Shown: piece by piece, positions 1 to 9,130 of the stretch | How positions within the stretch are numbered: the first letter of the stretch is position 1 | How the letters are laid out: the number at the start of each line of letters is the position of its first letter | Assembly (NCBI GenBank): GCA_027488985.1 | Contig: JAIYAR010000009.1 | Coordinates: 248,001 to 312,000 of the forward strand | Length of the DNA: 64,000 nt | Reading direction: 5' to 3' | Source: Comamonadaceae bacterium | GTDB lineage: Bacteria > Pseudomonadota > Gammaproteobacteria > Burkholderiales > Burkholderiaceae_C | Notes under the pieces: model-generated | Told to the model about the DNA's origin: nothing | Databases searched by the model: none | Seen by the model: the letters and a program-made list of their open reading frames with translations, nothing else | Position numbers and translations under genes: made by a program

Positions 1-1677
1 GATGGCATACAAAGGAATCGCATTCACCAAGTCACGCAAGGTCACGCCAGGCTGCATCTTGCCCTTGAAGCGCACCAACACCGACTCAGGCATATCCAAA
101 GGCATCACTCCGGTCGCAGCAGCAAACGCCACCAGACCGGAACCTGCGGGAAAGCTGATACCGATTGGGAAACGGGTGTGGCTGTCGCCACCGGTGCCCA
201 CGGTGTCGGGCAGCAACAAGCGGTTGAGCCAGGAGTGAATCACGCCGTCACCGGGGCGCAAGCTGATGCCACCGCGGGTGCTGATGAAGTCAGGCAGCTC
301 GTGGTGCATCTTCACGTCCACAGGCTTGGGGTAAGCCGCGGTGTGGCAGAAAGACTGCATCACTAAGTCGGCAGAGAAGCCCAGGCAGGCCAAGTCTTTC
401 AGCTCGTCGCGGGTCATCGGGCCGGTGGTGTCTTGGGAGCCAACAGAAGTCATCTTGGGCTCGCAATAAGTGCCAGGGCGCACGCCCTGGCCTTCAGGCA
501 AACCGCAAGCGCGGCCGACCATCTTCTGGGCCAGGCTGAAACCTTTCTTGGTGTCAGCGGGATTCTGGGGCAAGCGGAACAGCGTGGAAGGCGCCAGGCC
601 CAATGCTTCACGGGCTTTGGCAGTCAGGCCACGGCCGATGATCAGGGGGATACGGCCACCGGCACGCACTTCGTCAAACAGCACATCGCTCTTGACTTGG
701 AACGAAGAGATTTCTTTGCCGTCTTTGAAGGCTTTGCCGTCGTAGGGACGCAGTTCCACCACGTCACCCATGTTCATCTGGTTCACATCCAGCTCGATAG
801 GCAGAGCACCAGCATCTTCCATGGTGTTGTAGAAGATGGGAGCGATCTTGGTGCCCAGGCACACGCCGCCGAAACGCTTGTTGGGAACATAAGGAATGTC
901 TTCACCGGTGAACCACAGCACGGAGTTGGTGGCGGACTTGCGGCTGGAGCCGGTACCGACCACGTCACCCACGTAAGCGACCAGGTTGCCACGTGCGCGC
1001 AAGTCTTCGATGAACTTGACCGGGCCGCGCTTGCCATCTTCTTCGGGGGTGATGCCGTCGCGCTTGTTCTTCAACATGGCCAAAGCGTGCAATGGGATGT
1101 CTGGGCGACTCCAGGCGTCAGGCGCAGGAGACAGGTCATCGGTGTTGGTTTCGCCGGTGACCTTGAAGATAGTCACGGTGATGCTCTGGGGAACTTCAGG
1201 GCGGCTGGTGAACCACTCCGCATCCGCCCAGCTTTGAAGCACAGCTTTGGCGAAAGTGTTGCCCTTTTCGGCCTTTTCCTTCACGTCATGGAACTGGTCG
1301 AACATCAACAGGGTTTTCTTCAGGCCTTCGGCAGCTTCTGCAGCCACTGCCGCGTCGTCCAGAAGGTCAACCAGCGGGCTGATGTTGTAGCCGCCCAGCA
1401 TGGTGCCCAACAATTCGGTTGCACGGGCGCGGGAGATCAAGGTGCATTTCTCAGTACCGTGCGCCACAGCGGCTAGGTAGCTGGCCTTGACCTTGGCCGC
1501 ATCGTCCACACCAGCAGGCACGCGGTGGGTGATCAGTTCGACGAGGGTTGCTTCTTCGCCGGCAGGGGGCGACTTCAGCAGTTCGATCAACTCGCCGGTC
1601 TGCTTGGCAGACAAAGGCAGGGGGGGAATGCCCAACGCAGCGCGTTCAGCCACATGGTCTCGGTAAGCTTGCAACAT
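1..1677 (-). CDS. acnB: Aconitate hydratase B, 3' end cut by the window edge
   Basis: Interconverts citrate and isocitrate in the TCA cycle; AcnB-type enzymes of this family can also act on 2-methylcitrate intermediates. Only the first 559 residues lie in the window; AcnB is usually about 865 residues. Seen: N-terminus [20 protein letters not shown], a helical HEAT-like domain to about residue 160, then the swivel domain, the stretch [19 protein letters not shown] and the [13 protein letters not shown] active-site segment near residues 520-530. The iron-sulfur cysteines would lie in the missing part. An AAGGAGAG ribosome site sits a few bases before the ATG at 1677. The next gene upstream ends at 1744, and a copy of the dispersed repeat fills the gap. 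Confidence 0.97.
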   Translation of the reverse strand, partial: MLQAYRDHVAERAALGIPPLPLSAKQTGELIELLKSPPAGEEATLVELITHRVPAGVDDAAKVKASYLAAVAHGTEKCTLISRARATELLGTMLGGYNISPLVDLLDDAAVAAEAAEGLKKTLLMFDQFHDVKEKAEKGNTFAKAVLQSWADAEWFTSRPEVPQSITVTIFKVTGETNTDDLSPAPDAWSRPDIPLHALAMLKNKRDGITPEEDGKRGPVKFIEDLRARGNLVAYVGDVVGTGSSRKSATNSVLWFTGEDIPYVPNKRFGGVCLGTKIAPIFYNTMEDAGALPIELDVNQMNMGDVVELRPYDGKAFKDGKEISSFQVKSDVLFDEVRAGGRIPLIIGRGLTAKAREALGLAPSTLFRLPQNPADTKKGFSLAQKMVGRACGLPEGQGVRPGTYCEPKMTSVGSQDTTGPMTRDELKDLACLGFSADLVMQSFCHTAAYPKPVDVKMHHELPDFISTRGGISLRPGDGVIHSWLNRLLLPDTVGTGGDSHTRFPIGISFPAGSGLVAFAAATGVMPLDMPESVLVRFKGKMQPGVTLRDLVNAIPLYAI

Positions 1678-1713
1678 CTTCACTCTCCTTCAAAAACAAT
1701 AAAAACACATTCC

Positions 1714-1755
1714 AGCGCCCGCGCTATCTGCGCGAGCAGCTACTTATTTCATAGC
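1714..1755 (+). repeat. Dispersed 44-bp repeat, copy A
   Basis: Pattern AGCGCCC, then TGCGCGAGCAGCTA, then ATAGC. The orientation given is the one in which GCGCRAGCAGCTA reads on the stated strand. This copy fills the gap before acnB and runs into the 3' end of the neighbouring hypothetical gene, supplying its TAA stop and last codons on the minus strand. Confidence 0.8.
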
Positions 1756-2271
1756 AGCGCCATCCTGTGGCACGGGCAAGGGCTCCAGCAAGTTGGGTGC
1801 CGGATTCTTCTCCATTGCCAGTGCCACGGCCTGCTGCTCAGCACTCATACAGGCGTCCGCCAAACGCCGGCCTTGCCGGTGATCCATCAACATGGATTTG
1901 TTGGCCAACTGCAACCAGACGGCGCCCCGGGCCGCATCTTCCAGCCGGATCGCTCCGGTCGAAGTAGACACGGGCACCATCACAAACCGCTGCTTGCCGG
2001 ATTCCACGGCAAAGTGGCCAGCGTGTTCGGGGTGTGCCTGAACAGTAACTTTGTGGGACAGCTCACAAGGCAACACACCGGTCGCCACCCGAGGTGCTAC
2101 AGCCAGTTGTTCTTCGTTCAAAACCACAGGCTTATCCACGGGATTCGCGGTCACTGCTACACGCGCATTCCGCTTGGAAGCGGTGGCCTGTGACGCTGAG
2201 CCATTGCCCAAGGCTGAACTGGTCCAGGTCAGGCTGCACAGCATGGCCGTCACCAGCCAGACAAACTTCAT
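1744..2271 (-). CDS. Hypothetical secreted protein in the acnB-mdh cluster
   Basis: 175 residues; I do not recognise the family. It begins MKFVWLVTAMLCSLTWTSSA, a typical Sec signal peptide with cleavage near residue 20-25, so the product is probably periplasmic. The rest is soluble and mixed in composition, with one cysteine (PCELSH) in the middle and another in LADACMS near the end. Two adjacent ATGs are possible, at 2274 and 2271. The second is better spaced from the AGGAGG site, while the first overlaps the TGA of the upstream CitE-like gene as ATGA. Either way it is coupled to that gene. Its last codons and stop are made by repeat copy A. Function unknown. Confidence 0.75.
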   Translation of the reverse strand: MKFVWLVTAMLCSLTWTSSALGNGSASQATASKRNARVAVTANPVDKPVVLNEEQLAVAPRVATGVLPCELSHKVTVQAHPEHAGHFAVESGKQRFVMVPVSTSTGAIRLEDAARGAVWLQLANKSMLMDHRQGRRLADACMSAEQQAVALAMEKNPAPNLLEPLPVPQDGAAMK

Positions 2272-3353
2272 CATGCGGCCTCCTTCCTCGGGCTCGATTC
2301 GAAATAGGCGGACACTTCGGACGGCACGACCACACCGGTGGCGTGCGCACGTTCCAACACCTGCCAGAAAAACCGGTAACTGGCCCGGTCGTGCAAAACG
2401 CCTCCCGCCGACACAGGCCCCCAATCGGCCGCTGCGGCGCGGGTCACGATGTCTGCCGCCTGCTCCACCGCTTTTGCGTCTGGGGCGAAGGCCTGAACGA
2501 TGGGCCGGATCTGGTCCGGATGAATGCTCCACATGCGGGTATAGCCCAACGCTTGGGCGGCATATCGGGCTGCAAGGCTCAGCGCCTGAACGTCTTTGAA
2601 CTCGGTCACCACGCAATGCGAAGGCACCTTGCCAAAAGCATGGCAGGCGCTGGAAATATCGGTCTTGGCACGCACGACCAAGGGGTGATGGAACTGGTCC
2701 AGGGTATCGCCATCGGTTGTAGCCCGAACCCCCATGGCTGATGCGGGGATGGCACCGCCATGGCTGGACACAAAGTCCATCAAACCGAAACTGATGGACT
2801 GCACGCGCGCATGGGCCGCAATCTCAAAAACGCGATGCACCGCCGCCGGGGACTCGATCAAAACATGCAATGGAATTGAAGCGGCCACCGGACCTAAAGC
2901 ATCGATAGCGCGGACTGCAACTTCCACATCGGCGGCAGACTCCACCTTAGGCAGCATGATGTAACTCAGGGCATGGGCAGCAGCGCCGACCACACACGCC
3001 ACGTCCTGCAGAAACGCAGGATGGTCTACCGCATGCAAGCGCGCACCCACACGGCGGCGCAAGCCACTTGCTATTAAATCAGGAGCTGCTTGCGCAGATT
3101 TGGCGAGCGCTGCGACCATATTTGCATGGTCAAGTTCACCACCGACGGGCGCACCGTCTTCGCAGTCCAGCGTCACGTCAAAGACGCAAGCGCCGAACTC
3201 TTGGGTCATGTCCGCCTGCAATTGCAGGCTCTTGACCATGCGGGCTTCTACGCCGCTGTAATGGTCACACACCGGCAGTACACCCGCAGCACCCTGCGCA
3301 CCTAAAAGGATGTCGCGCGGATGCTTCACGGTGGGTGCCGGTGCGTGGGCCAA
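2271..3353 (-). CDS. CitE-like HpcH/HpaI aldolase/lyase family protein
   Basis: 360 residues in the HpcH/HpaI aldolase and citrate lyase beta-subunit family, whose members cleave or form acyl-CoA thioesters such as malyl-CoA or citramalyl-CoA. Family segments seen are the start KHPRDILLGAQGAAGVLPVCD, LDCEDGAPVG near residue 63, IMLPKVESAADVE near 134, and VLIESPAAVHRVFEIA then SFGLMDF near 165-195. The exact substrate cannot be read from sequence. The start appears to be TTG at 3353, 3 nt after the mdh stop and without a clear ribosome site; a GTG nine codons in is the alternative. Residues about 82-96 are encoded by a copy of the dispersed repeat. It is likely cotranscribed with mdh. Confidence 0.88.
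   Translation of the reverse strand: MAHAPAPTVKHPRDILLGAQGAAGVLPVCDHYSGVEARMVKSLQLQADMTQEFGACVFDVTLDCEDGAPVGGELDHANMVAALAKSAQAAPDLIASGLRRRVGARLHAVDHPAFLQDVACVVGAAAHALSYIMLPKVESAADVEVAVRAIDALGPVAASIPLHVLIESPAAVHRVFEIAAHARVQSISFGLMDFVSSHGGAIPASAMGVRATTDGDTLDQFHHPLVVRAKTDISSACHAFGKVPSHCVVTEFKDVQALSLAARYAAQALGYTRMWSIHPDQIRPIVQAFAPDAKAVEQAADIVTRAAAADWGPVSAGGVLHDRASYRFFWQVLERAHATGVVVPSEVSAYFESSPRKEAA
3069..3111 (-). repeat. Dispersed 44-bp repeat, copy F, inside the CitE-like gene
   Basis: On the minus strand it reads AGCGCTCGCC, then TCTGCGCAAGCAGCTCC, then ATAGCA, close to the other full copies. It is translated in frame as ALAKSAQAAPDLIAS, about residues 82-96 of the CitE-like protein. Confidence 0.85.
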
Positions 3354-3356
3354 GGA

Positions 3357-4343
3357 TTACAGCAGGTGCTTCACGCCGTCTTGTTCGCCTTGCAGTTCAG
3401 CCAAGGTCTTGTTGATGCACTCTTGGGAGAACGCGTCAATTTCCAGGCCCTCAACGATCTTGTACTCACCGTTTGCACAGGTCACGGGGTAACCGAACAT
3501 GACTTCCTTGGGAATGCCGTATTCGCCGTTGGAAGGAATGCCCATGGTGACCCACTTGCCGTTGGTGCCCAAAGCCCAGTCACGCATGTGGTCGATAGCC
3601 GCGTTAGCAGCGGACGCAGCGGAGGACAAACCACGTGCAGCAATGATGGCTGCGCCACGCTTGCCCACGGTAGGCAAAAAGGTTTCGCGGTTCCAGGTTT
3701 CGTCGTTGATCATGTCTTTCACAGACTGGCCAGCGATGGTGGCGAAACGGTAGTCGGCGTACATGGTGGGAGAGTGATTGCCCCACACGGCCAATTTTTC
3801 GATGTCTGCCACAGGCTTGCCGGTCTTGGAAGCCAACTGGCTGGCAGCGCGGTTGTGGTCCAGGCGCAGCATGGCAGTGAAGTTCTTGGCTGGCAGATCG
3901 GGCGCCGCCTTCATGGCGATATAGGCGTTGGTGTTGGCTGGGTTACCGACTACCAGAACCTTGACGTTGCGGGAAGCCACAGCGTTCAGTGCCTTGCCTT
4001 GGGTAGTGAAAATGGCGCCGTTGATGGCCAACAGTTCAGCACGCTCCATGCCGGGACCGCGTGGGCGAGAACCGACCAACAACGCGTAGTCGGTGTCCTT
4101 GAAGGCGGACATAGGATCGGAGTGGGCTTCGATACCAGCCAACAGTGGGAATGCGCAGTCTTCCAGTTCCATGATCACACCCTTGAGTGCGTTCTGGGCC
4201 TTCTCGTCGGGGATTTCCAGCAATTGCAAGATTACGGGCTGGTCTTTGCCCAACATTTCGCCGGAGGCGATGCGAAACAGAAGTGCGTAACCGATTTGAC
4301 CTGCTGCGCCTGTAACGGCAACGCGGACGGGTTTCTTGCTCAT
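3357..4343 (-). CDS. mdh: Malate dehydrogenase (NAD)
   Basis: 328 residues, cytoplasmic, oxidises malate to oxaloacetate in the TCA cycle. It belongs to the LDH-like type 2 MDH group found in many betaproteobacteria. Seen: the dinucleotide-binding loop [12 protein letters not shown] at 11-22, substrate arginines in [10 protein letters not shown] (R93, R95 or R101), NPANTNA at 134-140, the catalytic Asp in LDHNRA (D162) and the catalytic His in WGNHSP (H190). The start MSKKPVRV at 4343 is preceded by GGAG at good spacing; an in-frame start further upstream has no ribosome site. It is divergent from the GntR regulator, and the shared 189-bp region carries a palindromic operator-like site. Confidence 0.97.
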   Translation of the reverse strand: MSKKPVRVAVTGAAGQIGYALLFRIASGEMLGKDQPVILQLLEIPDEKAQNALKGVIMELEDCAFPLLAGIEAHSDPMSAFKDTDYALLVGSRPRGPGMERAELLAINGAIFTTQGKALNAVASRNVKVLVVGNPANTNAYIAMKAAPDLPAKNFTAMLRLDHNRAASQLASKTGKPVADIEKLAVWGNHSPTMYADYRFATIAGQSVKDMINDETWNRETFLPTVGKRGAAIIAARGLSSAASAANAAIDHMRDWALGTNGKWVTMGIPSNGEYGIPKEVMFGYPVTCANGEYKIVEGLEIDAFSQECINKTLAELQGEQDGVKHLL

Positions 4344-4465
4344 GGTAAAACTCCAGGAAGTGTTGAGAAAACGGCGACTGAGCAGCGCCCGCAACAAGCC
4401 GTGCTGCGCTGCAGAATGCCTGAGAGTTTACCCTTGAATTTAGCGCCCGGTCAATTTGTCTTATG

Positions 4466-4477
4466 TCTTATATAAGA
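4466..4477. promoter_or_regulatory. Perfect 12-bp palindrome, candidate GntR operator
   Basis: TCTTATATAAGA is a perfect palindrome in the divergent mdh/gntR gap and is preceded by a partial direct repeat (GTCTTAT). GntR-family regulators commonly bind short AT-rich palindromes next to their own gene, so autoregulation and control of mdh are plausible. That the adjacent GntR protein binds here is an inference. Confidence 0.5.
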
Positions 4478-4532
4478 TATGATTAGCGAAATTTTTCGAG
4501 CCTGACTCGTCGCTGACAGAAACCCCGCATCC

Positions 4533-5339
4533 ATGCCTGCAAACACCCTCTCTGCGAACGACAGCGCTACAGGCGCATCGGTCGACCCGGGCGCGCAATC
4601 CGGGGCATCGGGCACACCGGCATTCAGTCCGCTCTACCAGCAAATCAAGGCCCTCATCCTGCAAAGCCTGCAGAGTGGCGAATGGAAACCCAGTACAGCC
4701 ATCCCCAGTGAGCAAGAGCTTGCCGGTCGGTACAAGGTCAGCCAGGGCACGGTTCGCAAAGCCATTGACGAGCTCGCCGCCGAAAACCTCGTGGTGCGGC
4801 GCCAGGGCAAGGGCACCTTTGTGGCCACCCACGCAGAGCGGCACGTCCAGTATCGTTTTTTGCGCCTGGTCCCCGAGGCAGGCGACCCATCCAACGAAGG
4901 ACCGGCCCAGCGTCGGATCATTGATTGCAAGCGCACCCGAGCCAGCGCCGATGTGGCGCGCGCCTTGTCTTTGCGGTCAGGGGATGCGGTGTTGCAAGTC
5001 CGGCGCGTGCTGTCCTTTGCAGGCGTCCCCACCATTCTGGAAGACTTGTGGCTCCCCGGCGGCCCTTTCAAAGGGCTGACGGCAGAGCGACTGACCAGCT
5101 ATGACGGTGCGATGTATGCACTTTTTGAAACAGAATTCGGTGTGCGCATGGTGCGTGCTGAGGAAAAGATCAAAGCCGTCCTTCCCGACAGCGAGCAGCG
5201 TGATTTGCTCCAAGTTGGTGCAAACGCTCCTCTGTTGAGTGTGGAACGTACGGCCTTTACCTACAACGACTTACCCATGGAGCTCCGCCGGGGCTTGTAC
5301 CTGACCGACACACACTACTATCGAAATGCGCTAAATTGA
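4533..5339 (+). CDS. GntR family (HutC type) transcriptional regulator
   Basis: 268 residues. A disordered Ser/Gly/Ala-rich leader of about 30 residues is followed by a winged helix-turn-helix at roughly 33-98 (PLYQQIKALILQSL, PSEQELAGRYKVSQGTVRKA, RRQGKGTFVA). A UTRA-type effector domain of the HutC subfamily fills about 105-265. It lies between the divergent mdh cluster and the sdh operon, so a role in controlling TCA genes is likely but inferred; the effector is unknown. The ATG at 4533 has no strong ribosome site. A palindrome at 4466-4477 is a candidate operator. Confidence 0.92.
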   Translation: MPANTLSANDSATGASVDPGAQSGASGTPAFSPLYQQIKALILQSLQSGEWKPSTAIPSEQELAGRYKVSQGTVRKAIDELAAENLVVRRQGKGTFVATHAERHVQYRFLRLVPEAGDPSNEGPAQRRIIDCKRTRASADVARALSLRSGDAVLQVRRVLSFAGVPTILEDLWLPGGPFKGLTAERLTSYDGAMYALFETEFGVRMVRAEEKIKAVLPDSEQRDLLQVGANAPLLSVERTAFTYNDLPMELRRGLYLTDTHYYRNALN

Positions 5340-5443
5340 TGCGTCGCACCATGCAAGTCCAATGTCAGATTGGTGCGGTGCAATAGAATTTTGGTCTGCG
5401 ATTCCCAGAATTACAAACACGTTACATCCAAGAAAGCCCATCC

Positions 5444-5887
5444 ATGACTGAGCTCACCTCCACCCAAAAGCGCGCGCGGCCCGAATTCCGCAACATCAAT
5501 GCGCTCAGTGACCTGCCGACCTATCGACTTCCACCCGCAGGCTGGGTGTCCATCCTCCACCGCATCAGCGGCGCCATCATGTTCATCCTGATGCCTTTCA
5601 TTATCTGGATGTTCGACACTTCCGTATCCTCGGAAATCTCATTTGCAAAGTTCACCAGCGCGTTTAGCGTCGGTGTGGGCTTCATTCCCGGCTGGTTTGT
5701 GAAGCTCGTGGCTCTGGCCATCATTTGGGCTTACTTGCACCATTTCATTGCAGGCATGCGCCACCTGTGGATGGACATCAACCATGCAGTGAGCAAAGAG
5801 TTCGGCCGCAGTTCCGCCCTCGTCACCTTGGGTTTGGGCACTTTGCTCACCTTGGTGCTGGCACTCAAGCTCTTCGGCGTTTACTAA
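5444..5887 (+). CDS. sdhC: Succinate dehydrogenase cytochrome b556 subunit
   Basis: 147 residues, one of the two membrane anchors of respiratory complex II, which passes electrons from succinate to quinone in the inner membrane. Three hydrophobic helices are seen. SILHRISGAIMF (S36, H39, R40) matches the quinone-site motif, and HHFIAGMRHLWMD (H99/H100, H107) holds the likely heme b ligand. First gene of the sdhCDAB-sdhE-gltA operon. A 104-bp gap separates it from the GntR gene and contains a weak GCACCA/TGGTGC inverted repeat. Confidence 0.96.
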   Translation: MTELTSTQKRARPEFRNINALSDLPTYRLPPAGWVSILHRISGAIMFILMPFIIWMFDTSVSSEISFAKFTSAFSVGVGFIPGWFVKLVALAIIWAYLHHFIAGMRHLWMDINHAVSKEFGRSSALVTLGLGTLLTLVLALKLFGVY

Positions 5888-5908
5888 CAACGAGAAAAGG
5901 AAAACCAA

Positions 5909-6274
5909 ATGGCAGTGAATTACGGATCCAAGCGCGTCGTCGTTGGCGCGCATTACGGCCTGCGTGACTGGTTGGCGCAGCGCGTTACTGCAGTCCTGAT
6001 GGCTTTGTTCACCATCGCGCTATTGGCGCAAGTGATTTTGTTCAAGGGCCCCATCGGCTATGACAAATGGGCCGGTATCTTCTCCCAGCAGTGGATGAAG
6101 TTCCTGACTTTCGCGGTCATCATCGCCATGCTCTACCACGTCTGGGTGGGTGTCCGTGATATCTGGATGGATTACGTGAAACCCGTCTCCATTCGCTTGT
6201 CTCTGCAAGTGTTCTCCATTGTTTGGTTGGTCGGCTGTGCCGGCTGGGCCATCCAGGTTCTGTGGCGTCTCTGA
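5909..6274 (+). CDS. sdhD: Succinate dehydrogenase membrane anchor subunit
   Basis: 121 residues, the second inner-membrane anchor of complex II. Three transmembrane helices are seen near 25-45, 63-82 and 98-118. YHVWVGVRDIWMDYVKP contains H77, the expected heme b ligand, and D88-Y89, placed like the Asp-Tyr pair of the E. coli SdhD quinone site. It follows sdhC by 21 nt with a purine-rich AGAAAAGGAAAA ribosome site, and precedes sdhA by 23 nt. Confidence 0.96.
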   Translation: MAVNYGSKRVVVGAHYGLRDWLAQRVTAVLMALFTIALLAQVILFKGPIGYDKWAGIFSQQWMKFLTFAVIIAMLYHVWVGVRDIWMDYVKPVSIRLSLQVFSIVWLVGCAGWAIQVLWRL

Positions 6275-6297
6275 TCCCCTCCAACAGGCACTAATAC

Positions 6298-8088
6298 ATG
6301 TCTTACTCCGTCTCTAAACGCAAATTCGACGTCGTAATCGTCGGCGCCGGTGGCTCCGGCATGCGCGCTTCCCTGCAGCTGGCACGTGCCGGTCTGAATG
6401 TGGCCGTTCTGTCCAAAGTGTTCCCCACCCGCTCCCACACCGTGGCAGCACAAGGCGGCATCGGTGCCTCCTTGGGCAACATGAACGACGACAACTGGCA
6501 CTACCACTTCTATGACACCGTCAAGGGCTCCGACTGGCTCGGCGACCAGGACGCTATCGAATTCATGTGCCGTGAAGCTCCCAAGGTGGTGTACGACCTG
6601 GAGCACATGGGCATGCCTTTCGACCGCAACCCTGATGGCACCATTTACCAGCGCCCCTTCGGTGGCCACACCGCCAACTACGGTGAAAAAGCAGTGGAAC
6701 GCGCTTGCGCTGCAGCAGACCGTACCGGCCACGCCATGTTGCACACGCTGTACCAGCAGAACGTGGCAGCCAAGACCAGCTTCTTCGTGGAGTGGATGGC
6801 ACTGGACCTGATCCGCGACGCTGAAGGCGACGTGGTCGGTGTCACCGCCCTGGAAATGGAAACCGGCGATATCCACATTCTGGAAGCCAAGACTACGCTG
6901 CTGGCTACCGGTGGCGCAGGCCGCATTTTTGCCGCTTCCACCAATGCATTCATCAACACTGGCGACGGCTTGGGTATGGCAGCGCGTGCTGGCATCCCAT
7001 TGGAAGACATGGAGTTCTGGCAGTTCCACCCCACCGGCGTGGCCGGTGCCGGTGTGTTGCTGACCGAAGGTTGTCGTGGCGAAGGCGCGATTCTGCTCAA
7101 CAGTAACGGTGAACGCTTCATGGAGCGTTATGCGCCTACCCTGAAAGACTTGGCTCCGCGTGACTTCGTGTCCCGCTCCATGGACCAGGAAATCAAGGAA
7201 GGCCGTGGCTGCGGCCCGAACAAGGACTACGTGCTCTTGAAGCTGGACCACCTGGGTGCTGAAACCATCCACAAACGTCTGCCATCGGTGTACGAAATCG
7301 GCGTGAACTTCGCCAACGTGGACATCACCAAAGAGCCTATACCCGTGGTGCCCACCATTCATTACCAGATGGGTGGTATCCCCACCAACGTCAATGGCCA
7401 GGTGGTAGTGCAAAACGGCGACGTGCACAACCAGGTCGTCAACGGCTTGTACGCGGTGGGAGAATGCTCTTGCGTTTCGGTGCACGGCGCCAACCGCCTG
7501 GGCACCAACTCGCTGCTGGACCTGCTGGTGTTCGGCCGCGCCGCCGGCAACCACATCGTCAACTACATCAAGGGCAGCAAAGAGCACAAGCCTCTGCCCA
7601 AGGACGCAGCTGACCGCACCTTGGCGCGCGTTTCCCGCCTGGACAATGCCGGCAGCGGTGAGTACGCCCAGGACGTTGCTAACGACTTGCGCGCTTCCAT
7701 GCAGCAACACGCCGGAGTGTTCCGTACCCAGAAGAGCATGGACGAAGGCGTGGTCAAGATTGCCGAGCTGCGCGAACGCGTCAAGGCCCTCAACCTCAAG
7801 GACAAATCCAAGGTATTCAACACAGCTCGCATCGAAGCGCTGGAAGTTGAAAACCTGATCGAAGCGGCCGAAGCAACCATCGTGTCGGCAGCTGCCCGTC
7901 ACGAAAGCCGCGGCGCCCACACTGTGGATGATTACGGCGATACCCCTGAGCACCCGAATGGTCGTAACGACCAAGACTGGCACAAACATACCCTGTGGTA
8001 CAGCGAAGGCAACCGCCTGAGCTACAAGCCCGTGCAGATGAAGCCTTTGACTGTGGACTCCGTGCCACTCAAGGTCCGTACTTTCTAA
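6298..8088 (+). CDS. sdhA: Succinate dehydrogenase flavoprotein subunit
   Basis: 596 residues, the catalytic subunit that oxidises succinate to fumarate on the cytoplasmic face. Seen: the FAD loop VIVGAGGSGMRASL at 14-26, and TRSHTVAAQGG with H47 at the position of covalent FAD attachment. Also seen are the substrate-site segment around QFHPTGVAGAGVL, and HGANRLGTNSLLDLLVFGRAAG near 400. The C-terminal helical domain ends with the usual hydrophilic tail HTLWYSEGNRLSYKPV. Length is normal for the family. Confidence 0.98.
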   Translation: MSYSVSKRKFDVVIVGAGGSGMRASLQLARAGLNVAVLSKVFPTRSHTVAAQGGIGASLGNMNDDNWHYHFYDTVKGSDWLGDQDAIEFMCREAPKVVYDLEHMGMPFDRNPDGTIYQRPFGGHTANYGEKAVERACAAADRTGHAMLHTLYQQNVAAKTSFFVEWMALDLIRDAEGDVVGVTALEMETGDIHILEAKTTLLATGGAGRIFAASTNAFINTGDGLGMAARAGIPLEDMEFWQFHPTGVAGAGVLLTEGCRGEGAILLNSNGERFMERYAPTLKDLAPRDFVSRSMDQEIKEGRGCGPNKDYVLLKLDHLGAETIHKRLPSVYEIGVNFANVDITKEPIPVVPTIHYQMGGIPTNVNGQVVVQNGDVHNQVVNGLYAVGECSCVSVHGANRLGTNSLLDLLVFGRAAGNHIVNYIKGSKEHKPLPKDAADRTLARVSRLDNAGSGEYAQDVANDLRASMQQHAGVFRTQKSMDEGVVKIAELRERVKALNLKDKSKVFNTARIEALEVENLIEAAEATIVSAAARHESRGAHTVDDYGDTPEHPNGRNDQDWHKHTLWYSEGNRLSYKPVQMKPLTVDSVPLKVRTF

Positions 8089-8115
8089 GCGTAGAACCTT
8101 CGCGAGAACCTGAAC

Positions 8116-8820
8116 ATGACCAAACGTACTTTCTCCATCTACCGCTACGATCCAGACAAGGATGCCAAGCCCTACATGCAGGACATCGAGGTAGAACTCG
8201 ACGGTTCCGAGCGCATGTTGCTGGACGCTTTGATGAAGCTGAAGGCCATCGATCCTTCCATCTCCTTCCGACGCTCCTGCCGCGAAGGCGTATGCGGATC
8301 GGATGCCATGAACATCAACGGCAAAAACGGTCTGGCCTGCCTGACCAACATGCTGACCTTGCCCGGCAAAATCGTCCTTAAGCCCCTGCCCGGTCTGCCC
8401 GTGATCCGCGATTTGATCGTGGACATGACCCAGTTCTTCAAGCAGTACAACTCGATCAAGCCCTACCTGATCAACGACACTGTGCCGCCCGAGAAAGAGC
8501 GCCTGCAGTCCCCCGAAGAGCGAGAAGAACTCAACGGTCTGTACGAGTGCATCTTGTGCGCCAGCTGCTCCACCAGCTGCCCCAGCTTCTGGTGGAACCC
8601 CGACAAGTTTGTGGGCCCCGCGGGCTTGCTGCAGGCCTACCGCTTCATTGCGGACAGCCGCGATCAAGCTACCGGTGAGCGTTTGGACAATCTGGAAGAT
8701 CCCTACCGCCTGTTCCGTTGCCACACCATCATGAACTGCGTCGATGTGTGCCCCAAGGGTCTGAACCCCACCAAGGCCATCGGCAAGATCAAGGAAATGA
8801 TGGTCCTGCGTGCGGTTTGA
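8116..8820 (+). CDS. sdhB: Succinate dehydrogenase iron-sulfur subunit
   Basis: 234 residues, carries electrons from FAD to quinone through three iron-sulfur clusters. The N-terminal ferredoxin-like domain shows the 2Fe-2S cysteines in RRSCREGVCGSDAM and a further one in GLACL. The C-terminal domain shows CILCASCSTSCPSFWW and CHTIMNCVDVCPKGLNP for the 4Fe-4S and 3Fe-4S clusters. All expected cysteines are present. It lies between sdhA and sdhE in the operon. Confidence 0.98.
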   Translation: MTKRTFSIYRYDPDKDAKPYMQDIEVELDGSERMLLDALMKLKAIDPSISFRRSCREGVCGSDAMNINGKNGLACLTNMLTLPGKIVLKPLPGLPVIRDLIVDMTQFFKQYNSIKPYLINDTVPPEKERLQSPEEREELNGLYECILCASCSTSCPSFWWNPDKFVGPAGLLQAYRFIADSRDQATGERLDNLEDPYRLFRCHTIMNCVDVCPKGLNPTKAIGKIKEMMVLRAV

Positions 8821-8841
8821 TACAGACCAAGGTGCACACGC

Positions 8842-9120
8842 GTGGCTGAAGCATTGATTGATGAACGGGGTTTGAGCAAGCTGCAATGGCGTTGCCGGCG
8901 CGGCTTGCTTGAAAACGACTTGTTCATCGAGCGCTTCTTCCGCCGCTACAGCGATACGCTGACGGTGCGCCATGCCGATGCCCTGTCGGCGCTGATGGAC
9001 TTGAGCGACAACGACCTGCTGGACGTCCATCTGGCACGAAAAACGCTGTTGCAGGTGGACGCTGCTCTCGATCGCGCAGACGTCCATGAAGTTTTAAAAA
9101 TGTTGAGAGAACCTCTCTGA
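8842..9120 (+). CDS. sdhE: FAD assembly factor SdhE
   Basis: 92 residues of the SdhE/YgfY/Cpx8 family, a small cytoplasmic helical protein that promotes covalent flavinylation of SdhA. The conserved [14 protein letters not shown] segment (the RGxxE motif) is near residues 20-33. Translation begins at a GTG at 8842. Its place directly after sdhB and 10 nt before gltA fits its role in complex II maturation. Confidence 0.94.
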   Translation: MAEALIDERGLSKLQWRCRRGLLENDLFIERFFRRYSDTLTVRHADALSALMDLSDNDLLDVHLARKTLLQVDAALDRADVHEVLKMLREPL

Positions 9121-9130
9121 AAGGCGAAAG

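Noticed and set aside
433..2193. Long plus-strand frames across acnB and the next gene
   Set aside because: They are antisense to clear minus-strand genes with correct starts and ribosome sites.
6172..9087. A 971-codon minus-strand open frame opposite sdhD-sdhA-sdhB-sdhE
   Set aside because: It is antisense to four well-identified genes and its translation has no family features.
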